Positions 46,358-58,221 of a stretch of DNA of 64,000 bases are shown in pieces. Under the pieces are notes generated by a model that did not search any database, was not told the origin of the DNA, and was given only the letters and a program-made list of their open reading frames with translations. Positions within the stretch are counted from its first letter, which is position 1; every line of letters begins with the position of its first letter. A program made the translations under genes and the position numbers. The DNA comes from Triglochin maritima (lineage: Eukaryota > Streptophyta > Magnoliopsida > Alismatales > Juncaginaceae): positions 6,713,501 to 6,777,500 of the forward strand of contig OY821777.1 in the NCBI GenBank assembly GCA_963682175.1. The letters are read 5' to 3'.

Positions 46358-46404
46358 TACAGGCGATGGAGTCTTCATTCAACAAACAAATAAATAAAAC
46401 AAAA

Positions 46405-46830
46405 TATATATATAAATCCCTCCGGGTTACGAGGCTAAACTAACCAAAACATTATAATATCGATCAAAGAATAATCATCCAAACAGGTCTAAAATAAATC
46501 CCTCCGGGTCATGAGGCTAAACTGTCCAACACACTTAACAAATTATGTACATGAAATATTCTCTTAGTTATGAGATTAAACTAACTATTTGATGATATCT
46601 AAATATAAGAATCATCGAAAATATAACAAATATATATACAAATCCTCCGGGTCATGAGGCTAAACTGACCAAGATACGGCCAAATAAATTCATATATACA
46701 AAATACCTCCTAGGTTATGAGGTTTAAACTAACCGTTTGTACGATATTCTAATATAAGAATTATCGTTGACAAATCAAACATAAATCTCCTCCGAGTTAT
46801 GAGGCTAAACTGACCAAAGCATTCTGATAT
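46405..46830 (+). repeat. LTR 'gaggctaaact' repeats
   Basis: Six or so irregular units with 'cctccgggtNaNgaggctaaactNacc' (near 46420, 46498, 46560, 46640, 46705, 46785), separated by AT-rich spacers. Related units are amplified at 56080-58160. Confidence 0.75.
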
Positions 46831-47254
46831 GTAAATCAAATAAATCAAACAATGGGAATTATAATTCCCATTGTTTATGCAAACACTGATCAAAGGTGAT
46901 ATATTAATAAAATATATCTGAAATTGTCAATATAACAACAATTTTGGTTTATAATTCGCAAAGGGGTGCTTAAGTATCTTCCATTTGTGCAATGCATAAA
47001 TATGTCAACTCTTGTATTTCATATTTATTCCTCCTATGAAAGAAAAAGTTGCACTTATTTATTTTCTGGCTAGTTATTCACACTTATTTAATTTCCTGTA
47101 CAAATGAATGACATGAGTATGATACAATGAGGCATTCTTCTATACGAAGTTGTAAGGTGCGGAATTCCACTATGAATTCTTGAGAGGTCTTCGCAACACC
47201 AAAAATATAAACACCAAAAAAAAAAAAAGAACGAAAAACCCACGTTAAACAGAA

Positions 47255-47273
47255 TGGCACGCCCGGTGGGACC
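47255..47273 (+). other. Putative primer-binding site
   Basis: TGGCACGCCCGGTGGGACC directly after the LTR. The pattern resembles Tat-type sites (TGGCGCCCACCGTGGGGC). The matching tRNA was not identified. Confidence 0.6.
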
Positions 47274-47350
47274 TCTCATCCTCGTAGTCATATCTCGTGT
47301 CATTAATCTAACATAAAACCTTCCACGTTGTACAGGAACGAAAATTTGGT

Positions 47351-50300
47351 ATGGAGACTAGCATGAAGGTGATATTTACGGCTCCCGTCTCTTTTGGCTC
47401 CTTCGAGCCAGCCTTGTTCAAATATTCTTTTGAACACGGCCTCGTGACGGGTTATGAGATTGAGGTACCCATCAAGCCATCAACTCCTAGTCCGGTGGGC
47501 AACATCGTAGTTGCTTCAGAAAAAGAACGATTGGAAAGGACGCATCCTGAGCTTGCAGTTGCTGAAATTCCTGAAGCACATGCCAAAATTTCAAAGAAGA
47601 AAAGGAACAAGACACGCAAGCCAAAGATGAAAGAAGCCAAACCTTCATCCAATCAGTCACCAAAGAGTCCTTGCATGCCTGGTTCACCAAGCAAACTAGT
47701 GAAGTGTCATGTACGACTCCAAAAGTCATTATCAGGGAACTTCAAGGCTCATAAAAGGGTTGGCGGAAACCCGAAGGCACTTAACGACAAACAGATGTCG
47801 CTTATCCTGAATAAAATTAATGATTACGAGATGGTGATTCTCTCTAGTAGAGACATCTACCGTCTTACTGGAGTACGCATGACCGAAAACATTTCGATGA
47901 ATGATGGCTTCACGATTCCAGCTCGCGTGTTGGTATGCGCAATTAAACTGAGAATGAAGGCACAGAAATTGGGTGTCAACCTAACATCTTCGCCTGTTTT
48001 TAGCAGTTCTCCCATCTCGATGGAGTGTAGAGTTATCTCGTCCTCCCCACTTAATGGAAATCCTTTTAGGCCGTATCCTAAGAGGATGAAAGTTTCCCGA
48101 AGTGGGAAATCAGCTTTAATCGATGGGAGTCGTTTCAGTCTGACAGGCGACGAGCTAGAAATAATGGAACCTGACTATTCTGTGAATATATCGACGAATA
48201 ATCGATATGATATTCTGAGGAGAACAGACGAGGAAAAGCCTATGTTAAGAAGAAAGAAATGTGCCCGGACTTCTGTTTGGGACAGGATCGGTAGCGGCAC
48301 ATCGCGTTCGTCCGTGTTCGAACGCATTTCTCGTCATCCGAAGACGAGGTCTGAAACCCGGAATGTTAGAATGAAGTGGGATGGAAATCTCGAAATTGAA
48401 ACAAATCCTGAGGTACGAAGGAAAGATAAGTCAAGTAAGTTGGAAATCAAACGGATTAATTTATCCAAAAGGCAGGTTCTAACAGTGTCGGTCAAATCCG
48501 ATGATCAATTGGAGGGTACAGGGTCTACAGCTGATAGTGATACCCTTACTCACAGTTGTTATATGGTACAAACAACTGAAAATCCCTACAAAAAAACGAG
48601 GAGAGAAACAAATGACGACTTGCCGAATACTATAGAAGAACTCCGAGACATAGTCTCCCAACCAGGTGTGGACACAAGGAGGAAAGAAATGGCTAGGCAG
48701 AAGTTGAGAAATCTAGAGAAGCAGCCAATACCCCGAGAAGAATTTGGGAATGCAAGGCAAGACGACACCCCCGGTTCTGTGGATGAGCAAATATTGAAGG
48801 GTTACGCTAGCGGTGAAGAAGAAGTACCGGTTCAGACTGTGTATACAACCGGAGAGTCTTCAAGAGAAGAACATTTCAAAAAACAAATAGAAGACCTTCA
48901 ACAAATGGTCTTGCAACTGTCTGCAACCATCGAGTCAATGAACTTAGAAAAAGAACGGGAAGTAGCCGGACAAAGGGACATGGTCGAACAAGCTGTGAAC
49001 GCTCGATTCTCGGAGATGAGCAACACCGATCAGAGGCCATTAAATCTCCTAAACCCTTACACGGTTCCATATCCAATAAAGCATTTGGAGACCAGACTAC
49101 CCGTCGGGCATGTGCAACCAAAATTCACAAAATACAATGGGACGGGAGAACCACGAGAACATCTAGCTCATTTTACAGCTCAGTGTGGAGACCTCGCAAA
49201 TGACGAGTCGTACTTGCTAAAGTTGTTCGTTCTTTCATTGAGTGGACCAACTTTTGAATGGTATGGGACGTTAAAACCAAACTCTGTCCCCAATTGGAGT
49301 ACCATGCAAACACTGTTTATTCAACGGTTTTTCACTACCGTTAGGAAAGTCTCAATCGCAGAATTGAGCATGCTTAAACAAAGAATCAGAGAATCATCCA
49401 TCGATTTTATATTACGATGGAGGAATACTTCAATGTATTGCTCACAGGAAATTGAACAGGCTGAAGCCGTTCGTCTTTGTCAAAGCAACTTCAGGCCTGA
49501 ACTCGGGTGGAAATTGGTCGGAGAAGATATACGAACTTTTGAGCGTTTGAACACCAAAGCTCGAGAAAAGGATGAAAAGAGAAAGGAGGTTAAGGAGAGT
49601 CACAACGCATTAGCCCAAGGAAGGAGAATGGAAGAGAAGCAAGAAACACCTCAACAAGCTCCAAGACCCAGAACCACCATAGAAGAGAGAAGAAACAAAC
49701 CTTACTCTTTCCGAAGAGATAAAGTAAAGAAGCTCTTTCAACGCGCAATAGAAGTGGGAAAGCTTCGCCTTCCGGAACCAAAACGGCCAGGAGATGTCGA
49801 CAAATCAAGTGAACCAAATTACTGCTTGTACCATAGGATGTTGGGTCACATAGTCGAAGATTGCTGGGTCTTTAAAGATATAATGCAGAATATGATAGAA
49901 AAGGGCAAAATTGAGCTCAATAACTCAATTAGGGTTGATCCATCGCAACCTCATCATCATCCTGGTGAAAAGGAAACTGTTCATGTTGTTGAATCTACTC
50001 ACGTTACTTTTCCACCATGCCATATTGAAGATTTAATATGCCAAATGATGAAATTCATGCCTTGGGTGACTGTTCAACAAGAAGAAGTAACTCCCACTAA
50101 TCAAACGCCAGTGAAGGAAATCGTTCGGGATCCGAGGAAGGGTAAGGCTCCTATTGTCAAGGAACCAACCAACACCAAAGAAACAATTCATGTAATCCAG
50201 AAACTAAAAGATAGTATGGAAGATATTGTTAACGAGATGGAGGTGTGCGTTTGTACTAATCTTGCTCCTACCTCATATGGGGCAACATCAAAAGGTGACA

Positions 50301-50452
50301 ACGACAAAGGTTGGCAAGTTGTGACACGTCGAAAGAAATCGCCTCAGCCTCAAGCACCACCACTGCTGCCACAAAAGCAATATTCAAGACAACATCTTCG
50401 TCGAGCCCTTAAATACCTACAGAAAAGAAGTAAAGCAAAGAAGCCAGTGTAA
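47351..50452 (+). CDS. Tat element gag-like polyprotein, 1033 codons
   Basis: It starts at ATG 47351, 100 bases after the LTR, and runs to TAA 50450-50452. The first 570 or so residues are Lys/Arg-rich and of unknown function. A coiled-coil-like segment (KKQIEDLQQMVLQLSATIESM) lies at about residues 513-533. The retrotransposon gag (capsid) domain follows at 49118-49500, with FTKYNGTGEPREHLAHF, then LFVLSLSGPTFEWYGTL and FIQRFFTTVRKVSIAELSML. A zinc-knuckle-like CLYHRMLGHIVEDCW lies at 49824-49868. The protein should package the genomic RNA in virus-like particles. The frame continues beyond the stop, so gag and pol are in the same phase. Confidence 0.85.
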   Translation: METSMKVIFTAPVSFGSFEPALFKYSFEHGLVTGYEIEVPIKPSTPSPVGNIVVASEKERLERTHPELAVAEIPEAHAKISKKKRNKTRKPKMKEAKPSSNQSPKSPCMPGSPSKLVKCHVRLQKSLSGNFKAHKRVGGNPKALNDKQMSLILNKINDYEMVILSSRDIYRLTGVRMTENISMNDGFTIPARVLVCAIKLRMKAQKLGVNLTSSPVFSSSPISMECRVISSSPLNGNPFRPYPKRMKVSRSGKSALIDGSRFSLTGDELEIMEPDYSVNISTNNRYDILRRTDEEKPMLRRKKCARTSVWDRIGSGTSRSSVFERISRHPKTRSETRNVRMKWDGNLEIETNPEVRRKDKSSKLEIKRINLSKRQVLTVSVKSDDQLEGTGSTADSDTLTHSCYMVQTTENPYKKTRRETNDDLPNTIEELRDIVSQPGVDTRRKEMARQKLRNLEKQPIPREEFGNARQDDTPGSVDEQILKGYASGEEEVPVQTVYTTGESSREEHFKKQIEDLQQMVLQLSATIESMNLEKEREVAGQRDMVEQAVNARFSEMSNTDQRPLNLLNPYTVPYPIKHLETRLPVGHVQPKFTKYNGTGEPREHLAHFTAQCGDLANDESYLLKLFVLSLSGPTFEWYGTLKPNSVPNWSTMQTLFIQRFFTTVRKVSIAELSMLKQRIRESSIDFILRWRNTSMYCSQEIEQAEAVRLCQSNFRPELGWKLVGEDIRTFERLNTKAREKDEKRKEVKESHNALAQGRRMEEKQETPQQAPRPRTTIEERRNKPYSFRRDKVKKLFQRAIEVGKLRLPEPKRPGDVDKSSEPNYCLYHRMLGHIVEDCWVFKDIMQNMIEKGKIELNNSIRVDPSQPHHHPGEKETVHVVESTHVTFPPCHIEDLICQMMKFMPWVTVQQEEVTPTNQTPVKEIVRDPRKGKAPIVKEPTNTKETIHVIQKLKDSMEDIVNEMEVCVCTNLAPTSYGATSKGDNDKGWQVVTRRKKSPQPQAPPLLPQKQYSRQHLRRALKYLQKRSKAKKPV

Positions 50453-50803
50453 CCAAAGAAAATACCAAATGAGCTAAGCCCGTTGGAAAGATTGCAAAAA
50501 CTAATTAACAAGTTGAAGGAGTACGAGCAGGGTACCCCGAAAAATGTAACTTTGGGAGATTATATACCATGGGAACTATTGCTGGAAAAGGAAAGAGATG
50601 AGCCCTCGGGTGAAGAACTTGAAGATAAGATAGAACCAATTGTACACGAGTGTCGAATGGTGGGTTCATCTCCGATCGACAGTGTTGGTTCACCTACAGG
50701 AATCAAGGAAATGTTTTCGTGGAGCGATGAACCTAGTGATGAAGATGAAGAAGTAAATTTCATCCAACTAAGGAAGGGTAAAATCCTGTCACCTACTCCA
50801 TAA
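50453..50803 (+). pseudogene. Gag-pol linker between two in-frame stops
   Basis: Same frame as gag and pol. It runs from the codon after TAA 50450 to TAA 50801-50803, about 116 codons. It contains PLERLQKLINKLKEY, GDYIPWELL and an acid-rich end (EPSDEDEEVNFIQL). No catalytic domain. If the first stop is the natural end of gag, this is the start of pol. If not, both stops are mutations. Confidence 0.6.
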
Positions 50804-53800
50804 CAACCGAAAAGTAAAGAAGTTAATTCGTCCAAGCAATTGGTTGGTGAAACCAAAGGAAACAAAAATAATGATCAGGAAGCAGTCGAAGGAACGAAGC
50901 AATCTTCAAACAATGAATCTAATGACACCAAATCGAAAGTCAATTACGATGTCATTGCTCATTTGAAGAAAATCCCCGCTCTCCTTAGTATACATGATGC
51001 TTTGCAACTGGCACCCGAATTGAAGGAGGCTCTCATTCAAGCTTTGCAAAGTTCAACAATATACGAAGCTCATCTGGCCGAGAACCAATCCGTATTCAAG
51101 CAAGGAATCACGCCAATCACCTTCAGCAAGGAAGATATGCTGCTGAAACATATAGATCATAATCACCCTCTTTATTGCAAAGGAACCATGGAAGGTCATC
51201 CTGTGGGGCGCATACTCATTGATCCCGGTTCTTCAGTAAACCTCATACCAATGACCACACTAGCAAAGCTTTCCATCGCAAGGACAGATTTAAGCCCATC
51301 CGATATAGTCATACATGGGTTTGATCAACATTCACAAACTCCCATTGGCATGGTAGTGTTGAAACTCGTCTTTGGAGAATTTGAGACCGATGCAACGTTC
51401 TATGTGTTGAATGTGGGAACATCATATAAAGCATTGTTGGGACGTCCTTGGCTTCACGAAAATTTTGTTGTTCCCTCCACCGTCCACCAATGCTTCAAAT
51501 ACATACACAATGGGAAGGAGCATAGATTCTTTGGAGAGCGCCAGTCATTTGAAGCACATGAAGTACATTTCCATGACGCTCGCTACTTTCTCGATGAACC
51601 TAAAGAAGGCAAAGCCCCCCCTCTCATACAAAAGTTCAATATGAGGAGTAATATACTCCCGGAAATAATAGAACTCGGTGATGACGATGAAGAACCCGCA
51701 TTCAAAGTTGTTACACCTTCCAAGCAAGTAGACGGAATGAGGCAGTCTCTAAACACCAAGAAGCAGATTAAGATTTCAGGTCCAACTATCAAATCAGATA
51801 GTAATAAGGTGAAGGCAACATATACAATAGACTCTAATACGGTGATGACATTGCCACCATGCACTATAAAGGCACTCGAAAAGCGAGAAGTGGGCGTAGT
51901 AAAGTCTTTGAAGACTTTCATTGTTCCGTCAAAGAAAAATAGTGGGAAGATAACTTTCTATAAAGGCGAACCACAATGTGTCGAGTCAAATACTCCCTTT
52001 GGCAAAACAAATGAAGTTGATGATGATGCTGATTTGGATGATTTCACCATCGATCCGAAGGTCTTGAGAGCTTTCAGAAATAAAAGAGAGAATCGTCCCT
52101 ATAAAAAGAGGGAACAACAAAAATATGAACAAATATGGCGTCCGAAAGATGACAAGGGACGTGATAGTACACGGCAAGGAAAAGATCGCAGGGGTCTTGG
52201 GTGCTCAAACCACTTAAAGAAGCAAACAACATTACATATAACAGTAAGCTCTGCAGATATTGAGTTAAATGATGTTGCGCAAGTTGAAGGATCTTTCGGT
52301 ACTCAACAATCACAGGATGATGAAAATCAGACTAATAGTGGATCAGAGGGTGAAGAGATATTGCTTCAAGGTCAGTCTGATGTCGAGGATATTCTCCCAG
52401 CTCCACGAGAAATGGAAGAAGGGGGGCAAGCAACGGTTGATGAACTTTTAGAAATAAACTTGGGATCTAATGATGATCTAGAACCAACATTTATCAGTGC
52501 TTCTCTTAGCCTTAAAGAAAGGGAGGAATACATAAATCTTCTTAAAGAAAATCGTGATTGTTTCGCTTGGGATTATAAACAAATGCCAGGTGTAGACCGA
52601 AATGTCGCTGAGCACCGTCTATCCATCGATCCCAAACATCCAGGAGTAAAACAGGGGCCTCGTAGGATGCATCCGGATATTCGTGATTTAGTGATTGCAG
52701 AGATTGATAAACTCATCAATGTTGGGTTCATCGAACCCGTGATGTATACCAAGTGGTTATCAAATATTGTCCCAGTGCGAAAGAAAAATGGTCAAATTCG
52801 GGTTTGTGTAGATTTTCGTGATCTCAACAAAGCTTGTCCAAAAGATGATTTCCCCTTACCCATCACTGAACTGATGGTGGATGCTACAACTGGGTACGAA
52901 ATCCTTAGTTTCATGGACGGATATTCTGGATATAATCAAATTATGATGGCTGAGGATGACAAAGTACATACAGCATTCCGTACACCGAAAGGGGTTTTCT
53001 GTTATAAAGTCATGCCTTTTGGGTTAAAAAATGCTGGTGCGACATATCAGCGAGCTATGACACAAATATTCAGCGATTTGCTGCATAAACAAGTTGAATG
53101 TTATGTAGATGATCTGGTAGTCAAATCTAAAAAGAAGATCGAACATCTATCCGATCTTAAACTTATATTTAAAAGGGTTCGAAAGTATAACCTCAAAATG
53201 AACCCATTGAAATGTGCCTTTGGAGTCACAAGTGGAAGATTCTTAGGTTTTGTGGTTAAGCACCGGGGCATAGAAATTGATCCAACAAAAATCAAGGCAA
53301 TTCAAGATCTTCCTCCTCCAAAAAGTTTGAAACAACTTAGATCACTTCAAGGACGTTTGGCGTATATAAGGCGCTTTATAGTAAATTTGTCTGGGAAATG
53401 CCAGCCTTTCTCTCGCCTCATGAAGAAAGGTGTAGCATTTGAATGGGATGAAGAATGTCAAAAAGCTTTTGAAGATATAAAGAAGTATCTCCTTAATCCT
53501 CCTGTGTTAAGGGCACCTCAGGTAGGCAGGCCACTTATATTATATATCGCTGCTCAAGATTGCTCGTTAGGAGCATTGCTTGCTCAAAAAACTGATGATG
53601 ATAAAGAGCAAGCTTTATACTATTTGAGTAGGAGGTTAGTTGGGGCGGAATTTCAATATTCTGCAATCGAAAAAATATGCTTAGCATTGGTCTTTGCAGC
53701 TAAAAAAATGCGTCATTATATGTTAGCTCATAAAGTCCATCTCGTATCAAACGTGGACCCCATAAAATATATCATGACACGACCCACTTTGGCTGGGCGT

Positions 53801-53869
53801 GTTGGCAAATGGACCCTTCTGTTGATGGAGTTTGACATTGAGTATGTTCCGAGAAAGGCAGTAAAATGA
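50804..53869 (+). pseudogene. Tat pol part 1: protease, reverse transcriptase, RNase H
   Basis: Aspartic protease: GRILIDPGSSVNLIPM at about 51210, in which DPGSS replaces the more usual DTGSS/DSGSS. Reverse transcriptase spans about 52700-53250 with IRVCVDFRDLNKACPKDDFPLP, GYSGYNQI, MPFGLKNAGATYQ and the catalytic CYVDDLVVKS at 53098. The connection and first RNase H follow (FSRLMKKGVAFEWDEECQKAF, ALYYLSRRLVGAE, YSAIEKICLALVFA). The frame ends at TGA 53867-53869, just after YVPRKAVK, where related elements continue into the second RNase H. It cannot make a complete polyprotein unless the stop is read through. Confidence 0.88.
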
Positions 53870-55768
53870 CAAGCTTTAGCAGACTTTCTTGCGGCTCACC
53901 CTTTGTCTAGCGATTCCCCATTGGCAACAGATCTCCCGGATGAAGAAATAATGACTGTCAAAACTAACAAAGAAGCTTGCTGGGAACTCTACTTTGATGG
54001 AGCTTGCCGTACTGAGATCACCGTTGATGGTCCGACGATTCGAGCTGGGGCAGGGATCGTGTTTTTCACTCCACGACGCGGTATAATTCATTTTTCGTGC
54101 GCACTTGTCGATGAGAAGTCCAACAATGAAGCCGAATACGAAGCTCTAATAGTTGGATTAGAAATGGCCCTCGATATGAACATCAAAACTCTTGAAGCAT
54201 ATGGTGATTCTCTACTTGTTGTTCGACAAGTTAACGGTATATATGAAGTTCGAAAAGAAGAGCTGATACAATATCATGATGCGGTGCTTCGTCTGATTCG
54301 AAGGTTCGATAGTTTGAAAATATCACACGTTCCAAGAAGCAATAACTCTCATGCGGATGCCCTTGCAAAGTTAGCGACTAGTCTGACCCTTCCACCCTTA
54401 GGAGAAATGGAAGTTGTTATAAAAGATCGTCGTCTTCTTCCAAGTACAGCAACGCTACGTGAAGACAAAGCAATAGAAGAAGTCCTCGTTGTAAATAATG
54501 AACGAGATGATGATTGGAGACAAGTGTTTGTAGACTTCTTTAAGCATGGTCAACAACCCATCGATAGAGCACAACGAATGGAACTCAAAAGGCGAATTCC
54601 ATCATTCGTGTTTGAAAATGACACACTTTACAGGTTAGCACCCGGTAACCACAACTCTGTGTATCTTCGATGTCTTTCAAAGTACGAAGCACAAAAGATC
54701 CTTCAGGAAATTCACTCAGGAGAATGTGGTGGCCATCAAGCCGGACCAAAAATGCGACATCGTATTAAACTTATGGGCTATTATTGGCCCACTATGACTC
54801 AGGACTGCTTAGAGTATGCAAAGAAATGTGTCAAGTGCCAAGAACATGGTAATCTATCTCACATGCCGCCCTCGAAACTTCATCCAACAATTGCATCCTG
54901 GCCATTTGCGGAGTGGGGAACAGATGTCGTTGGACCCTTCGCTCCTACATCCCGGGGTTACAAATTCATATTAGCTGCAACAGATTACTTCTCTAGATGG
55001 GCAGAATTGGTCCCTCTTCGTGAAGTCACAGCTGAGGCGGTCGTCAAATTCTTCACCAACAATATTGTTCATCGATTTGGAGTCCCAAATAGAGTCCAAT
55101 CCGACAATGGAACCAACTTCAAAAGTCAAAAAGTATATCGCTTTGCTAATAAATATGGTATTAATTGGAACTATTCCACTATATATAACCCATCCGCAAA
55201 CGGGTTGGCAGAAGCCTTCAATAAAACTCTTTGTTCTATAATAGCTAAAACTGTAGAGTCAAATAAGCGGGATTGGCATGATCGCATGTATGAAGCACTC
55301 TGGGCCTACCGAACCACCTACAAAACTCCAACTGGTTGTACACCGTATTCCTTAGTATATGGGGCAGAAGCTGTATTACCATTAGAAATTGAAATACCAT
55401 CCCTCCGTGTGGCGTTAATGACTGACTTGACTAACGACCTTAACATCAAAATAAGGCTCGAGGAATTGTTAGATGCCGATGAACGGAGACTTAAAGCACA
55501 ACAAAGCCTTGAGCTATATCGAGCACGAATGCAAAGAGCTTTTGATAAGAAGGTTCGCCCCCGAGCATTCAAGAAAGGTCAACTTGTTTGGGTAATGTCC
55601 AAAGATTGCATGGCTCAGGGTTACGGAAAGAAATTAGACCCAAAATGGAAAGGTCCATATATTGTCGAACTAGCATATGACAATGGGGCATATCTCTTAA
55701 CCGATCATGAGGGGAAACGGCCATACCCCCCACTAAATGGAAAATTCCTCAAACCGTATTATTCATAA
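53870..55768 (+). pseudogene. Tat pol part 2: second (archaeal-type) RNase H and integrase
   Basis: Same frame as the preceding part. The second RNase H has its acidic residues in LYFDGACR, NNEAEYEALIVGLEMA, YGDSLLVV and HADALAKLA (53987-54380). This extra domain marks the Tat lineage. Integrase follows: HSGECGGHQ...CVKCQEHG zinc finger (54714-54850), then the D-D-E core GTDVVGPF, QSDNGTNFKS and NGLAEAFNK (54919-55230). The C-terminal WKGPYIVELAYDNGAYLL carries the GPY motif (55649). There is no chromodomain. The stop is at 55766-55768. There is no ATG near the beginning, so it depends on upstream translation. Confidence 0.88.
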
Positions 55769-55836
55769 GAGTATAAAAAAAAAGGGTTCAAAAAAATGAG
55801 ACCCCAACGGACTTGGCGAAAACCCTAAAGGGTGCT

Positions 55837-55842
<6 letters not shown>

Positions 55843-55879
<37 letters not shown>
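55843..55879 (+). repeat. Run of 37 adenines just after pol
   Basis: An uninterrupted A37 tract lies 75 bases after the pol stop, preceded by 'gggtgctaagggt'. The length in replication or assembly may be unreliable. Confidence 0.85.
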
Positions 55880-55880
<1 letters not shown>

Positions 55881-55993
55881 AAAACGAGTGGGGGTCAATT
55901 GTGACGAAAACCCAAAAAGGCGGTGCAATTGATAATAAATATACGTTGATAAAATATATAAAAAAAGAGAGGTGCAAACAACTTTAATAATAA

Positions 55994-56036
55994 GAGAGGA
56001 TGCACGCCAAGCTAGATCTTGGGTTCCCTCTCTCTC
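55994..56036 (+). repeat. Hairpin motif, post-pol copy 1
   Basis: Same GAGAGG...CCAAG-loop-CTTGG...CCTCTC hairpin as in the LTR. Further copies are at 57736-57777 and 58222-58265, each preceded by 'aataataag'. Confidence 0.8.
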
Positions 56037-56079
56037 GTTCTTAGAGGAGTTTTGTAACAAACAAACAAATTAAAAAAAA

Positions 56080-58160
56080 AATCCCCTCCTGGGTAACGAG
56101 GCTAAACTTATCCATATATGCTAATCGTCGGAGTAGTAATCATAAAGCTACTTTCTGTATATATTCAACCCTCGTGAGTAGCGGGGATAAACATACTCAT
56201 ATAGCAAAATCCTCCCGAATAACGAGGCTAAACTTATTCGCATATACATACATAGCTTCATCTTGTAAGTGGCAATGATAAGTCTACCCACGTATATCGC
56301 CATCCTTCGTGCTAACTAGACTAAACTTATCCTATGCCCTGATTGTTAAGTAGTAACCATAAGTCTACTTGCCTCGAGAGTAACAATGATCCACTTACTC
56401 GCGTAACAAAATCCTCCTGAATAAGAGGTGAAACTTTTCGTTTACCCTCCTGAATAAGAGGTAAAACTTTTCGATAGAAAAGTTCTACAAATCTATGAAG
56501 TACATCTGAGATTTGTAAGGACAATAGTAATATAAAACTTTCGTTGACGATGGAACGTCCCTCGGGTCACTCTCCCACATATGAGAGTTCTTGAGGCGAA
56601 AGGGGTTATCAAAGCTCTACATATCTATGAAGCATATCTGAGATTTGTAAGAACTTTCCAACTTTGTTGGGTGACATCCATATGAAGAGCGAGCATCCGG
56701 TACGATTTCAAAGATGAGATCCTTACTGTGGCTCCACAGCTGATGGTTGTCATGATGTAAAACAATCCTGTCCTCCTGGGTAACGAGGCTAAACTTATCC
56801 ATATATTCTAATTGTCTGAGTAGTAATCATAAGGCTACTTTCTAAATAAAAACCCTCCTGGGTAACGAGGCTAAACTTATCCATATATTCTAATCGTCTG
56901 AGTAGTAATCATAAGGCTACTTTCTAAATAAAAACCCTCCTGGGTAACGAGGCTAAACTTATCCATATATCCAAATCGCCCGAGTAGTAATCATAAGGCT
57001 ACTTTCTGTATATATTCAACCCTCGTGGGTAGCGGGGATAAACATACTCATACAACACCATCCTCCTGAATAAGAGGTGAAACTTTTCGAAAATCCTCCT
57101 GAATAAGAGGTGAAACTTTTCGATAGTCCTCCTGAATAAGAGGTGAAACTTTTCGATAGTCCTCCTGAATAAGAGGTGAAACTTTTCAATAGACCTCCTG
57201 AATAAGAGGTAAAACTTTTTGATAGAAATGTTCTACAAATCTATGAAGTACATCTGAAATTTGTAAGAACAATAACAATATAAAACTTTCGCTGACGATG
57301 GAACGTCCCTCGGGTCACTCTCCCACATATGAGAGTTCTTGAGGCGAAAGGGGTTATCAAAGTTCTACAGATCTATGAAGCATATCTGAGATTTGTAAGA
57401 ACTTTCCAACTTTGTTGGGTGACATCCATATGAAGAGCGAGCATCCGGTACGATTTCAAAGATGAGATCCTTACTGTGGCTCCACAGCTGATGGTTGTCA
57501 TGATGTAAAAAATCCTGTCCTCTTGAATAACGAGGCTAAACTTATTCATACATACATATATGTCCTAATCTCATGAGTAGCGATAATAAGTCTACTCACA
57601 TATATCGTCATCACCCTAAATATCAAGTAAAAGGGTTGGCCACATTTGTTCCACAAATTTTACAAAACCATATAACATTTTTTATGTCGATAAAATATAT
57701 AATAAAAAAAGAAATGCAAACAACTCTAATAATAAGGGAGGATGCACGCCAAGCTAGATCTTGGGTTCCCTCTCTCTTGTTGTTAGAGGAGTTTTGTAAT
57801 GAACAAACAAAAGAAAATCAAAAAAAAAATATATAAATCGAATCAACAACAAAAAAAAGTCTCCTGGGTAACGAGGCTAAATTTATATGTATGCCCTAAT
57901 CCTCGAGTAGCAATAATAAGTCTACTCATATATTTTAACCTCCTGGGTAATGAGGTTAAACTTATCCATACATCCTAATCGTTTGAGTAGTAATCATAAT
58001 GCTACTTTCCAAATATGTTCAACCTCGTGAGCAGCGAGGATAAACTTACTCCTACAACAAAATCCTTCCGAATAATAAGGATAAACTTATTCAAACGCGT
58101 TTCATCTCGTGAGGAACAAGGATAAATTTACTCATATACTTCAACCTCTGAATTAAGTGG
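56080..58160 (+). repeat. Irregular repeat field between gag-pol and the antisense gene
   Basis: Units include 'cctcctgggtaacgaggctaaactta', 'cctgaataagaggtgaaacttttcga' (at least seven copies, five in near-perfect tandem at 57060-57220) and 'gagtagtaatcataaggctacttt'. A block of about 190 bases (56500-56770, with 'ggaacgtccctcgggtcactctcccacatatgag') is repeated at 57275-57510. No coding sequence. The field lies between two convergent coding units. Confidence 0.85.
57736..57777 (+). repeat. Hairpin motif, post-pol copy 2
   Basis: GGGAGGATGCACGCCAAG, loop, CTTGGGTTCCCTCTCTC, in the same context as the other copies. Confidence 0.8.
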
Positions 58161-58221
58161 AGAAATTTATTTAGCACACTTCTCATATATAAAAAAAAAA
58201 ATGCAAACAAATTTAATAATA

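Larger units (their letters stand above)
43807..47251 (+). repeat. 5' LTR of the Tat element
   Basis: It begins TGTTGACAC and is inferred to end at ...GTTAAACA, three bases before the primer-binding site, giving 3445 bases. The right end is inferred because only 553 bases of the 3' LTR are in the window. It carries a TATA box, two sets of tandem repeats near its front, two hairpin motifs and a set of 'gaggctaaact' repeats near its end. Confidence 0.8.

Noticed and set aside
57060..57220. CRISPR-like array of 26-base repeats
   Set aside because: Spacers are absent or not unique, the context is a plant retrotransposon, and related units are scattered. It is an ordinary tandem repeat.
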